Assembly: GCA_016790385.1 (NCBI GenBank) | Contig: JAEUNV010000127.1 | Location: 1 to 5,831 of the forward strand | DNA length: 5,831 bases | Direction of reading: 5' to 3' | From: Zoogloea sp. | Lineage (GTDB): Bacteria > Pseudomonadota > Gammaproteobacteria > Burkholderiales > Rhodocyclaceae | Shown: positions 1 to 5,041 of the stretch, in pieces | Position numbering within the stretch: position 1 is the first letter of the stretch | Layout: the number at the start of each line of letters is the position of its first letter | Program-made: the position numbers and the translations under genes | Notes under the pieces: generated by a model | Seen by the model: the letters and a program-made list of their open reading frames with translations, nothing else | Database searches by the model: none | Told to the model about the DNA's origin: nothing

Positions 1-1803
1 TCAGGTCCGGGGTTTGCGGGGTTTGAAATCTCCACCCTGGCGGTCGAACCCGCCTTCCTTGCGGAAAGGCTTCTTGGGCGGGGCTCCGCGGCCGCCAGGG
101 CCGGGACGACCGCGTTCGCGGGCTGCTTCTTCGGGGTTGGCTAGCCGGATGTTGAGCGCTTGCTGACGCACCCGCGCCCGGCGCAGAACCTGGAGGACGT
201 CGTTGGACAGGTCGGCGGGCAGTTCCACCGTGCTGTAATCCTCAAAGAGGTTGATCTGGCCGATGAAGCGGCTTTCGATGCCTGCCTCGTTGGCAATGGC
301 ACCCACGATGTCCTTGGGTGAGGCCATGTGTTCGCGGCCCACGTCGATGCGATAGCGGGCGAGACGACCTTCGGCGTAGTCGCGGCGGCGTTCCAGGATC
401 TGGCCCCGATTCTCGCGTGCCTCCCGCGGCGCGCGGGGTTCCGGCTTGCCGGCGGCCAGCTGGGCGATGTCTGGACGTCCGGTTTCGGGCATCTGGAGGG
501 GGCGGTCTTTCTGGGCCAGGAAGGCCAGGGCGGCGGCGATCTCGTGGATATCGGCGTCGTGTTGGGCTTCCATGCCGGCGATCACGTCGAGGAAAAAGCC
601 CAGGTCTTCGGCGTCGAGCACCTCCGCCACCTGCTGGCGGAAGGCGGCGACACGCTTGTCGGCCACGGCTTCGCGGCTGGGGAGCTTGAGCAGCTCGATG
701 GGCTGGCGGGTGGCCCGCTCGATCTGGCGCAGGAGATGGGTTTCGCGCGGCGCTACGAAGAGGATGGCATTGCCCGCGCGCCCCGCGCGACCGGTGCGCC
801 CGATGCGGTGGACGTAGGCCTCGGTGTCGTAGGGAATGTCGTAGTTGATCACGTGGCTGACGCGGGGTACGTCGATGCCGCGGGCGGCCACGTCGGTGGC
901 GACGACGATGTCGAGGGTTTTGTTCTTCAGCTGCTCGATCACGCGCTCCCGCAGCTGCTGGGTCATGTCGCCATTGAGGCAGGCTGCGGCGTAGCCACGG
1001 GCTTCGAGCTTCTCGGCGAGTTCGACGGTGGCGGTCTTGGTGCGCACAAAGACGATGGCGGCATCGAAGTCGTCCTCGACTTCGAGGATGCGGGTCAGGG
1101 CATCGAGCTTGTGGGGGCCGGCGATCTGGAGGAAACGCTGATGGATGGTGGAGACCGTGGTGGTGGCCGCCTTGATCTTCACTTCCTTGGGGTCACGCAG
1201 GTAGCGATGGGCGACCCGCCGGATGGCGTCCGGCATGGTGGCCGAGAAGAGGGCCGTCTGACGTTCTGCGGGGAGGTGCTGGAGAATCCATTCCACGTCA
1301 TCAATGAAGCCCATGCGCAGCATCTCGTCGGCTTCGTCGAGCACCAGGGTGCTCAGGTTGTCGAGGTTGAGACTCTTGCGCTCGATGTGATCCATCACTC
1401 GGCCCGGGGTGCCGACGATGACGTGGGCGCCCCGCTGCAACTGGCGCAGTTGCACCACCATGCTCTGGCCGCCATAAATGGGAAGCACATGGAAGCCGGG
1501 CATCTTGCTGGCGTAGCGTTGAAAGGCTTCGGCCACCTGGATGGCCAGCTCGCGGGTGGGGGCCAGCACCAGCACCTGGGGGTTGCGCTTGCCAATGTCC
1601 ACGCGGTCAAGGGCGGGCAGGGCGAAGGCGGCGGTCTTGCCCGTGCCGGTCTGGGCCTCGCCGAGGATGTCGTGGCCCGCCAGGAGGTGCGGAATGCAGG
1701 CTGCCTGGATGGGCGAGGGGGTTTCGTAACCGATCTCGGCGAGGGCCGCGAGGATGGGGGCCTGGAGATCAAGCTGGTCGAAACGTTCGATGGGAGCAGT
1801 CAT
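1..1803 (-). CDS. deaD: DEAD-box ATP-dependent RNA helicase, DeaD/CsdA type
   Basis: Complete 600-residue ATP-dependent RNA helicase. The family unwinds short RNA duplexes and helps ribosome assembly, mRNA turnover and growth in the cold. All core motifs are visible: Q-motif region with PIQ at 31-33, Walker A AQTGTGKT at 50-57, PTREL at 82-86, TPGR at 132-135, DEAD at 156-159, SAT at 187-189, VATDVAARGID at 301-311 and HRIGRTGR at 332-339. A linker with many charged residues (about 435-480) leads to an RRM-like RNA-binding domain (about 482-555), as in CsdA and DbpA. The tail (560-600) is rich in Arg, Gly, Lys and Pro. The N-terminal half follows E. coli CsdA closely; the 600-residue length is near that of CsdA (about 630). 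The ATG is placed by that similarity, because the C-rich leader just before it has no Shine-Dalgarno sequence. The stop codon is the first three bases of the window, so any terminator lies outside. Confidence 0.97.
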   Translation of the reverse strand: MTAPIERFDQLDLQAPILAALAEIGYETPSPIQAACIPHLLAGHDILGEAQTGTGKTAAFALPALDRVDIGKRNPQVLVLAPTRELAIQVAEAFQRYASKMPGFHVLPIYGGQSMVVQLRQLQRGAHVIVGTPGRVMDHIERKSLNLDNLSTLVLDEADEMLRMGFIDDVEWILQHLPAERQTALFSATMPDAIRRVAHRYLRDPKEVKIKAATTTVSTIHQRFLQIAGPHKLDALTRILEVEDDFDAAIVFVRTKTATVELAEKLEARGYAAACLNGDMTQQLRERVIEQLKNKTLDIVVATDVAARGIDVPRVSHVINYDIPYDTEAYVHRIGRTGRAGRAGNAILFVAPRETHLLRQIERATRQPIELLKLPSREAVADKRVAAFRQQVAEVLDAEDLGFFLDVIAGMEAQHDADIHEIAAALAFLAQKDRPLQMPETGRPDIAQLAAGKPEPRAPREARENRGQILERRRDYAEGRLARYRIDVGREHMASPKDIVGAIANEAGIESRFIGQINLFEDYSTVELPADLSNDVLQVLRRARVRQQALNIRLANPEEAARERGRPGPGGRGAPPKKPFRKEGGFDRQGGDFKPRKPRT

Positions 1804-1917
1804 GGGAACGGGGCGCGGGCCGGGTGAAGGGTGAAGCGGTCTTGGGCCCGGGGAAAGAAGCGGCTTCAGATAAACCGTGATTTTACCGGAAGCTCACCCG
1901 GCCGTCCCGTTGGCGGT
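1804..1917 (-). promoter_or_regulatory. deaD leader with a possible -10 box
   Basis: These 114 bases separate the glutathione transferase stop from the deaD start. On the minus strand there is one AT-rich patch containing TAAAAT (1880-1885), which could be a -10 element about 77 bases before the deaD ATG. I see no convincing -35 at 16-18 bases. Downstream the leader is pyrimidine-rich, carries GAAG-CCG-CTTC (1857-1867, a four-base-pair stem at most) and a twofold CTTCACC repeat (1822-1835), and lacks a ribosome binding site. A leader of this kind would suit post-transcriptional control, which is known for cold-induced csdA in E. coli, but nothing here proves it. DeaD could also simply be read through from the upstream genes. 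Confidence 0.2.
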
Positions 1918-2622
1918 TCACGGATTCCTTACGGTTGTTGCATCCTGACCGAAGAGAATCTGGCGCGATGCTTCGCTGACCGATGGCGCCGTGTTGATGT
2001 TTGCCGCGAGGGCGTAGGCTTGCCGGGTCGCCGGGCGCTGCTCGATGGCCTCGAACCAGCGCTTGAGATTGGGGAAGTCGTCCAGATTCTGACGCTGCCG
2101 GCTGTGGGGCACGATCCACGGGTAGCAGGCCATGTCGGCGATCGAGTAGTCCGGGCCGGCAATGAAGTCCCGATCTGCAAGGCGCTTGTCGAGCACGGCG
2201 TAGAGGCGCGCCGTTTCCTTCACGTAGCGCTCGATGGCATAGGGTATGACTTCCGGCGCGTACTGGACGAAGTGATGATTCTGGCCCGCCATGGGGCCCA
2301 GGCCGCCCATCTGCCAGAACAGCCATTGCAGGGTTTCGATGCGGACGCGCGGGTCGGTGGACAGAAAGCGGCCGGTCTTCTCGGCCAGGTAAAGGAGGAT
2401 GGCGCCGGACTCGAAGACGGAGATCGGTTCGCCTCCCCCCGCCGGGGCGGTGTCGACAATGGCGGGGATGCGGTTGTTGGGGGCAATGCGCAGAAAATCC
2501 GGCTGGAACTGCTCGCCCTTGCCGATGTTGATGGGTAGGATGCGGTAGGGCAGGCCGCTTTCTTCCAGGAAGAGGGTGATCTTGTGGCCGTTGGGGGTGG
2601 TCCAATAGTAAAGGTCGATCAT
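1918..2622 (-). CDS. yfcG: YfcG-type glutathione S-transferase / disulfide-bond oxidoreductase
   Basis: A 234-residue cytosolic glutathione transferase of the Nu/YfcG (YghU-related) class. E. coli YfcG reduces small disulfides using glutathione and has little classical transferase activity. The thioredoxin-like N-domain (1-85) has the YfcG signature TTPNGHK (8-14), including the Thr9 and Asn11 positions important in YfcG, the cis-proline motif NRIPAI (Pro53) and the glutathione-binding FESGAI (70-75). The helical C-domain (about 90-205) contains LQWLFWQ and GGLGPM..QNHHF (98-118), which are nearly identical in YfcG, plus YSIAD (159-163). The C-terminus runs about 20 residues beyond E. coli YfcG (215). 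Its ATG overlaps the stop of the ribbon-helix-helix gene as ATGA (2619-2622), so translation is probably coupled; the local ribosome binding site (GAGAAAAG) is weak. Subclass is assigned from remembered family sequence; physiological substrate is unknown. Confidence 0.95.
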   Translation of the reverse strand: MIDLYYWTTPNGHKITLFLEESGLPYRILPINIGKGEQFQPDFLRIAPNNRIPAIVDTAPAGGGEPISVFESGAILLYLAEKTGRFLSTDPRVRIETLQWLFWQMGGLGPMAGQNHHFVQYAPEVIPYAIERYVKETARLYAVLDKRLADRDFIAGPDYSIADMACYPWIVPHSRQRQNLDDFPNLKRWFEAIEQRPATRQAYALAANINTAPSVSEASRQILFGQDATTVRNP

Positions 2623-2987
2623 GGTCTTTTCTCAGGCTGCGGGCGGTGTCCGGTGGCCAGCACCCAGGCGGCGTCGAGGCTGCGAATGGGTATGCCGGGG
2701 TCGGTGGGGATGCGGCCGGCCAGCTGAAGCTGCTGGTAGCGCATGCAGGTGACCCGCAGGAAGGACGAAAAGTTCGCGTGTTCATCAAGGCGGCCGCTTG
2801 CCACCAGTTCATCGTAGAGGCGGCTGACCAGCTGGGGCACGCTCAGGGCGTCCCGTTGGCTGATTTCTTCCAGTACGGCCCAGAACAGATTTTCGAGGCG
2901 GAGGCTGGTGGCCACACCATGCAGGCGGATGGAGCGGCTGCGGGTGGCATACAGCTCGGGGTCGGCGCTGATGAAGATCTGGCACAT
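2619..2987 (-). CDS. Ribbon-helix-helix domain protein (RHH_4-like), candidate regulator
   Basis: A 122-residue protein that I recognise as a small ribbon-helix-helix protein of the RHH_4 type. The core is SRSIRLHGVATSLRLEN (about 17-33), a likely beta strand plus turn, followed by helix FWAVLEEIS (35-43), then the VPQLVSRLYDEL helix (50-61). The motif NFSSFLRVTCMRYQQL (72-87) is the usual end of this family. Ribbon-helix-helix proteins commonly bind DNA as dimers, but many members of this subgroup have no known target, so a regulatory role is inferred. The start MCQIFISADPELY is supported by an AGGAG sequence ten bases upstream. The C-terminal 30 residues are Pro/Arg-rich and look disordered. 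It is translationally coupled to the yfcG gene and lies 87 bases after the DJ-1 gene, so these genes are the likeliest targets. Cys2 and Cys81 are the only cysteines. Confidence 0.85.
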   Translation of the reverse strand: MCQIFISADPELYATRSRSIRLHGVATSLRLENLFWAVLEEISQRDALSVPQLVSRLYDELVASGRLDEHANFSSFLRVTCMRYQQLQLAGRIPTDPGIPIRSLDAAWVLATGHRPQPEKRP

Positions 2988-2997
2988 CGTCGCGTGG

Positions 2998-3002
2998 CTC
3001 CT
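2998..3002 (-). promoter_or_regulatory. Shine-Dalgarno AGGAG for the RHH gene
   Basis: AGGAG on the minus strand sits ten bases before the ATG at 2987. It supports the chosen start and shows that this gene can be translated independently of the DJ-1 gene. Confidence 0.6.
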
Positions 3003-3005
3003 GAA

Positions 3006-3022
3006 ACGGGGAAGCCCCCCGT
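3006..3022 (-). other. GC-rich hairpin between the DJ-1 and RHH genes
   Basis: On the minus strand ACGGGG, a five-base loop and CCCCGT form a perfect six-base-pair stem, followed by TTT. It may be a weak terminator for the DJ-1 transcript, or a 5'-leader hairpin directly before the AGGAG of the RHH gene. The short T tract argues against an efficient terminator. Confidence 0.4.
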
Positions 3023-3028
3023 CAGACC

Positions 3029-3034
3029 ATTGTA
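3029..3034 (-). promoter_or_regulatory. Possible -10 box (TACAAT) for the RHH-yfcG pair
   Basis: TACAAT on the minus strand matches the sigma70 -10 consensus at five of six positions and lies 41 bases before the RHH start. It is one of the few AT-rich hexamers in a very GC-rich gap. No good -35 is visible 16-18 bases upstream, so the promoter would be weak or activator dependent. If used, transcription would start almost at the hairpin at 3006-3022. Confidence 0.3.
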
Positions 3035-3072
3035 GGTGCTGCGGGGGCGTGCGCCGAGTTGGGGACTATCCT

Positions 3073-3087
3073 GATCAGAGGCTGATC
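3073..3087 (-). other. Small hairpin spanning the DJ-1 stop codon
   Basis: GATCAG-CCT-CTGATC on the minus strand is a perfect six-base-pair stem with a three-base loop that includes the stop codon of the DJ-1 gene. There is no T tract after it. It may protect the mRNA 3' end or be chance. Confidence 0.3.
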
Positions 3088-3650
3088 CTGGTGCCGAGCA
3101 AGCTCAGGAACTGGGACAGCCAGGCCGGGTGGGCCGGCCAGGCGGGGGCCGTGACAAGGTTGCGGTCGGTGATGGCCTGATCGATGGGAATGGCCGCGTA
3201 GCTGCCACCCGCCAGTTCGACCTCGGCCTGACAGGCGGGATAGGCCGAGCAGATGCGGCCTTCCAGAACGCGCGCGCCGGCCAGGAGCTGGGCGCCGTGG
3301 CAGACGGCGGCCACGGGTTTATCGGTGGCAAAGAAGTGCCGCACCGCTTCGATAACTGCCGGGAACATGCGCAGGTACTCGGGGCCACGACCGCCGGGGA
3401 TGACCAGGGCGTCGTAGTCCTCGGCGCGGATCTCGGCAAAGGTGGCGTTCAATGTGAAGTTGTGACCACGCTTCTCGGTATAGGTCTGGTTGCCTTCGAA
3501 GTCGTGAATGGCCGTGGCAATGGTGTCGCCGGCCTTTTTGTCGGGGCATGCGGCATGCACCGTATGGCCAACGGCAAGGAGGGTCTGGAAGGGCACCATG
3601 GTTTCGTAGTCTTCGCAGAAGTCGCCGCAGATCATCAGTATTTTGGCCAT
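3075..3650 (-). CDS. DJ-1/PfpI family protein, DJ-1D type (glyoxalase III-like)
   Basis: A 191-residue single-domain protein of the DJ-1/PfpI superfamily (class I glutamine amidotransferase-like fold). The nucleophile elbow is AAVCHGAQ with Cys117-His118, and the conserved acidic partner is Glu13 in CGDFCEDYE (8-16). [12 protein letters not shown] (83-94) is the usual oxyanion-side loop. Compared with PfpI there is an insertion at about 38-62, and the stretch [26 protein letters not shown] (39-71) matches, from memory, each half of plant DJ-1D almost residue for residue. Plant DJ-1D has glyoxalase activity that converts methylglyoxal without glutathione, so a role in reactive carbonyl removal is likely; protease, deglycase or chaperone roles have been claimed for relatives and cannot be excluded. 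His174 in the APAWPAHP segment aligns with the conserved plant GHP His. The start is supported by GGAGA (3656-3660), five bases before the ATG. Confidence 0.93.
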   Translation of the reverse strand: MAKILMICGDFCEDYETMVPFQTLLAVGHTVHAACPDKKAGDTIATAIHDFEGNQTYTEKRGHNFTLNATFAEIRAEDYDALVIPGGRGPEYLRMFPAVIEAVRHFFATDKPVAAVCHGAQLLAGARVLEGRICSAYPACQAEVELAGGSYAAIPIDQAITDRNLVTAPAWPAHPAWLSQFLSLLGTRISL

Positions 3651-3664
3651 GCCAGTCTCCGTGT

Positions 3665-3708
3665 GGGGTGGGGTGGAGGGAGTGTGGCGCGGGCTGGACG
3701 GGGCCGGG
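3665..3708 (+). other. G-tract cluster (possible G-quadruplex)
   Basis: Six runs of three or four G occur in 44 bases of the plus strand (3665-3668, 3670-3673, 3678-3680, 3691-3693, 3700-3703, 3706-3708). The separating loops are 1, 4, 10, 6 and 2 bases. No four successive runs satisfy the strict loop limit of seven because of the ten-base gap, but a relaxed fold is possible. The cluster is on the template strand of the DJ-1 gene, just upstream of its coding region, so its leader mRNA would be C-rich. Confidence 0.35.
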
Positions 3709-3710
3709 TG

Positions 3711-3735
3711 GTAGCCGGTTACTGCGGGGCGCTAC
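3711..3735. promoter_or_regulatory. Dyad in the divergent promoter region, candidate operator
   Basis: GTAGCCGGTTAC (3711-3722) is a twelve-base near-palindrome with one mismatched pair. GTAGC at 3711-3715 is also repeated inverted as GCTAC at 3731-3735. It lies between the DJ-1 gene and the divergent hydrolase gene, where a repressor or activator site would be expected. No regulator family is recognised from it. Confidence 0.25.
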
Positions 3736-3739
3736 GGGG

Positions 3740-3768
3740 CTGACGGGCGGGCCGGGTTTGGTCATGAT
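3740..3768 (+). promoter_or_regulatory. Possible promoter of the hydrolase gene
   Basis: CTGACG (3740-3745) and CATGAT (3763-3768) are each four-of-six matches to the sigma70 -35 and -10 boxes, with the ideal 17-base spacing. Transcription would begin near 3775, leaving an 18-base leader that holds the GGAG ribosome binding site. The match is modest and could be chance. Confidence 0.3.
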
Positions 3769-3792
3769 GTCGCCTTTGCGCGGAGTTTCCCC

Positions 3793-4491
3793 ATGAGCTA
3801 TGCAATCCCCCAGCCGATCCCGGCGGCTGTTCCCGTGCGGGGCGGCGATGCGCTGTTTCCGGTGCGCCGTATCTACTGTGTGGGGCGCAACTACGCCGCC
3901 CACGCCCGTGAAATGGGCTCCGATCCGACCCGTGAGCCGCCCTTCTTCTTCTGCAAACCCGCTGATGCGGTGTTACCCGTGGAGGCCGGCCAGATCGTCG
4001 ATCTGCCTTATCCCCTTGCCACGGCAAATCTTCATTACGAAGTCGAGTTGGTCGTGGCCATCGGGCGCGGCGGTGAAAACATTCCGGTGAATGAGGCGGC
4101 GGCCCATGTGTGGGGCTACGGTGTGGGGCTGGACATGACCCGCCGGGATCTCCAGTTTGCCCTTCGCGACAAGGGCCGTCCGTGGGAGCTGGGCAAGGCC
4201 TTTGACCGCTCCGCGCCCATCGCGCCCCTGGTGCCGGCCGCGGGCGCCGGCCCGATGGATCAGGCGCCGATCTGGCTGAAGGTCAATGGACAGCTACGCC
4301 AGTCGGCGCAGGTGGCGGACATGATCTGGTCGGTGCCGGAGATCATCGCCAACCTGTCCACCTATTTCCGGCTGGAGCCGGGCGATCTGATCTTTACCGG
4401 AACCCCGGAAGGTGTCGGCCCGGTGGTGGCGGGCGACGTGATCGATGCCGGCGTGGACGGACTTGGAAGCCTGTCGCTGCGAATCGTCTGA
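3793..4491 (+). CDS. Fumarylacetoacetate hydrolase family protein (YcgM/FAHD1-like)
   Basis: A 232-residue cytosolic metal-dependent hydrolase of the FAH superfamily. Relatives include E. coli YcgM, bacterial fumarylpyruvate hydrolases and human FAHD1 (acylpyruvate hydrolase and oxaloacetate decarboxylase). The lid and catalytic segment GRNYAAHA.EMG (31-42) includes the likely catalytic His37. The Mg/Mn ligands are Glu83 and Glu85 in HYEVELVV (81-88) and Asp114 in GLDMTRRDLQ (112-121). GRPWELGKAFD (128-138) and FTGTPEGVGP (201-210) are the other conserved blocks. Length is normal for the short, single-domain branch. The ATG at 3793 is preceded by GGAG (3782-3785) with seven bases of spacing. 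No dioxygenase, homogentisate or gentisate gene is in the window, so the exact 2-oxo acid substrate cannot be given. The YfcG-type transferase nearby is not the maleylpyruvate or maleylacetoacetate isomerase class, so it is not evidence for an aromatic pathway. The gene appears to stand alone and converges on queD. Confidence 0.95.
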   Translation: MSYAIPQPIPAAVPVRGGDALFPVRRIYCVGRNYAAHAREMGSDPTREPPFFFCKPADAVLPVEAGQIVDLPYPLATANLHYEVELVVAIGRGGENIPVNEAAAHVWGYGVGLDMTRRDLQFALRDKGRPWELGKAFDRSAPIAPLVPAAGAGPMDQAPIWLKVNGQLRQSAQVADMIWSVPEIIANLSTYFRLEPGDLIFTGTPEGVGPVVAGDVIDAGVDGLGSLSLRIV

Positions 4492-4521
4492 AGGGGAGGG
4501 GGCGGACCGTGCCCGAGGGCG

Positions 4522-4974
4522 TCAGTCCAGTTCGCTGCGGAGGGCGTCGGCCCAGCAGTTGGGCGTTTCAAACAGCCGCACCCGCTCCAGCCGCAGATGA
4601 TTGCCGTAAACGTCGCGGTAGAGGGGATCAAGGATGCGGAAGGCCTCCGCCGCCAGGTTTTCCGCGGTGGGCACCACATCGAGCAGCACCGTTTTGTGCC
4701 CTGGCATGCTTTGCAGGAAGTCCACCACGGCGGTATCGCCCCGATAGGCCAGGAAGGCGTGGTCCCACACGTCAACCACATGTTGCTTGGCAACGGCCTT
4801 GACATCGGCAAAGTCCATCACCATGCCATTCACTGCCTCGCCGCTTGCCTGGATGATATCTCCCGAAAGGGTGATCTCCAGCGCGTAGCGATGGCCGTGG
4901 AGATGGCGACACTGGCTGGCGTGGTCGGGAATGCGGTGGCCCGCGTCGAATTCCAGGCGGCGCGTGATACGCAT
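4522..4974 (-). CDS. queD: QueD-like 6-carboxy-5,6,7,8-tetrahydropterin synthase (PTPS family)
   Basis: A 150-residue enzyme of the 6-pyruvoyl-tetrahydropterin synthase family. QueD turns dihydroneopterin triphosphate into 6-carboxytetrahydropterin, the second step of the preQ0/queuosine pathway. The zinc ligands are His13 (FDAGHRI), His26 and His28 (HLHGH). Cys22 gives the QueD motif CxxxHGH. Also present are VMDFADVK (52-59), Asp71-His72 (WDHAF), PTAEN (102-106) and the pterin-binding Glu136 (FETPN). It is about 30 residues longer than E. coli QueD, mostly in a 20-residue expansion between DHAFL and PTAEN. The reading frame is open up to 5100, but homology begins at MRITRRLEFDAGH, and a longer start would overlap the divergent gene, so I place the start at 4974. 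There is no good ribosome binding site before it. A pterin synthase of another specificity is possible, but CxxxHGH favours QueD. Confidence 0.92.
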   Translation of the reverse strand: MRITRRLEFDAGHRIPDHASQCRHLHGHRYALEITLSGDIIQASGEAVNGMVMDFADVKAVAKQHVVDVWDHAFLAYRGDTAVVDFLQSMPGHKTVLLDVVPTAENLAAEAFRILDPLYRDVYGNHLRLERVRLFETPNCWADALRSELD

Positions 4975-4991
4975 GGGGTACACCGGTCGTG

Positions 4992-5025
4992 AAAAAAGGT
5001 CCCGTAGTATACGCGACCTCCTTTT
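4992..5025. repeat. Inverted repeat in the queD/radical SAM divergent promoter region
   Basis: The plus-strand arms AAAAAAGGTC (4992-5001) and GACCTCCTTTT (5015-5025) flank 13 bases that contain the palindrome GTATAC (5007-5012). As DNA the inner five bases of each arm (AGGTC/GACCT) match perfectly, with outer AAA/TTT. As minus-strand RNA the pairing extends to ten base pairs, two of them G-U. It could be an operator controlling both genes, or a leader hairpin. The minus-strand arm also contains AAGGAGGT, a perfect anti-16S match, but no start codon follows at a usable distance. Confidence 0.45.
5006..5011 (-). promoter_or_regulatory. Possible -10 box (TATACT) for queD
   Basis: TATACT on the minus strand matches the sigma70 -10 consensus at five of six positions, 31 bases before the queD ATG. 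That would give a leader of about 25 bases. No clear -35 is seen 16-18 bases upstream. The same spot read on the plus strand gives TAGTAT (5005-5010), a weaker -10 candidate for the radical SAM gene, so the two promoters may overlap. Confidence 0.35.
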
Positions 5026-5041
5026 GAAGCCGGATGCCCGC

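Noticed and set aside
328..1827. A 499-codon open frame on the plus strand, opposite the helicase gene.
   Set aside because: It is antisense to a gene with every helicase motif intact. Its translation is Gly/Val/Ala/Asp-rich without recognisable domains, as expected from reading GC-rich codons in reverse.
1831..2538. A 235-codon plus-strand open frame opposite the yfcG gene.
   Set aside because: Mirror image of a well-conserved glutathione transferase; no family resemblance and no separate ribosome site.
3129..3743. A 204-codon plus-strand open frame opposite the DJ-1 gene.
   Set aside because: Low-complexity Gly/Val-rich translation antisense to a clear DJ-1 protein.
1918..4491. An aromatic ring-cleavage pathway made of the glutathione transferase and the FAH-family hydrolase.
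   Set aside because: The transferase has YfcG signatures and not those of maleylpyruvate or maleylacetoacetate isomerase, the genes are on opposite strands, and no dioxygenase gene is present.
4504..4528. A GGAC...GTCC / GCC...GGC imperfect hairpin in the convergent gap between the hydrolase and queD genes, as a shared terminator.
   Set aside because: The stem is interrupted by an uneven internal loop, there is no T tract in either direction, and it overlaps the queD stop region. The evidence is too weak to annotate.
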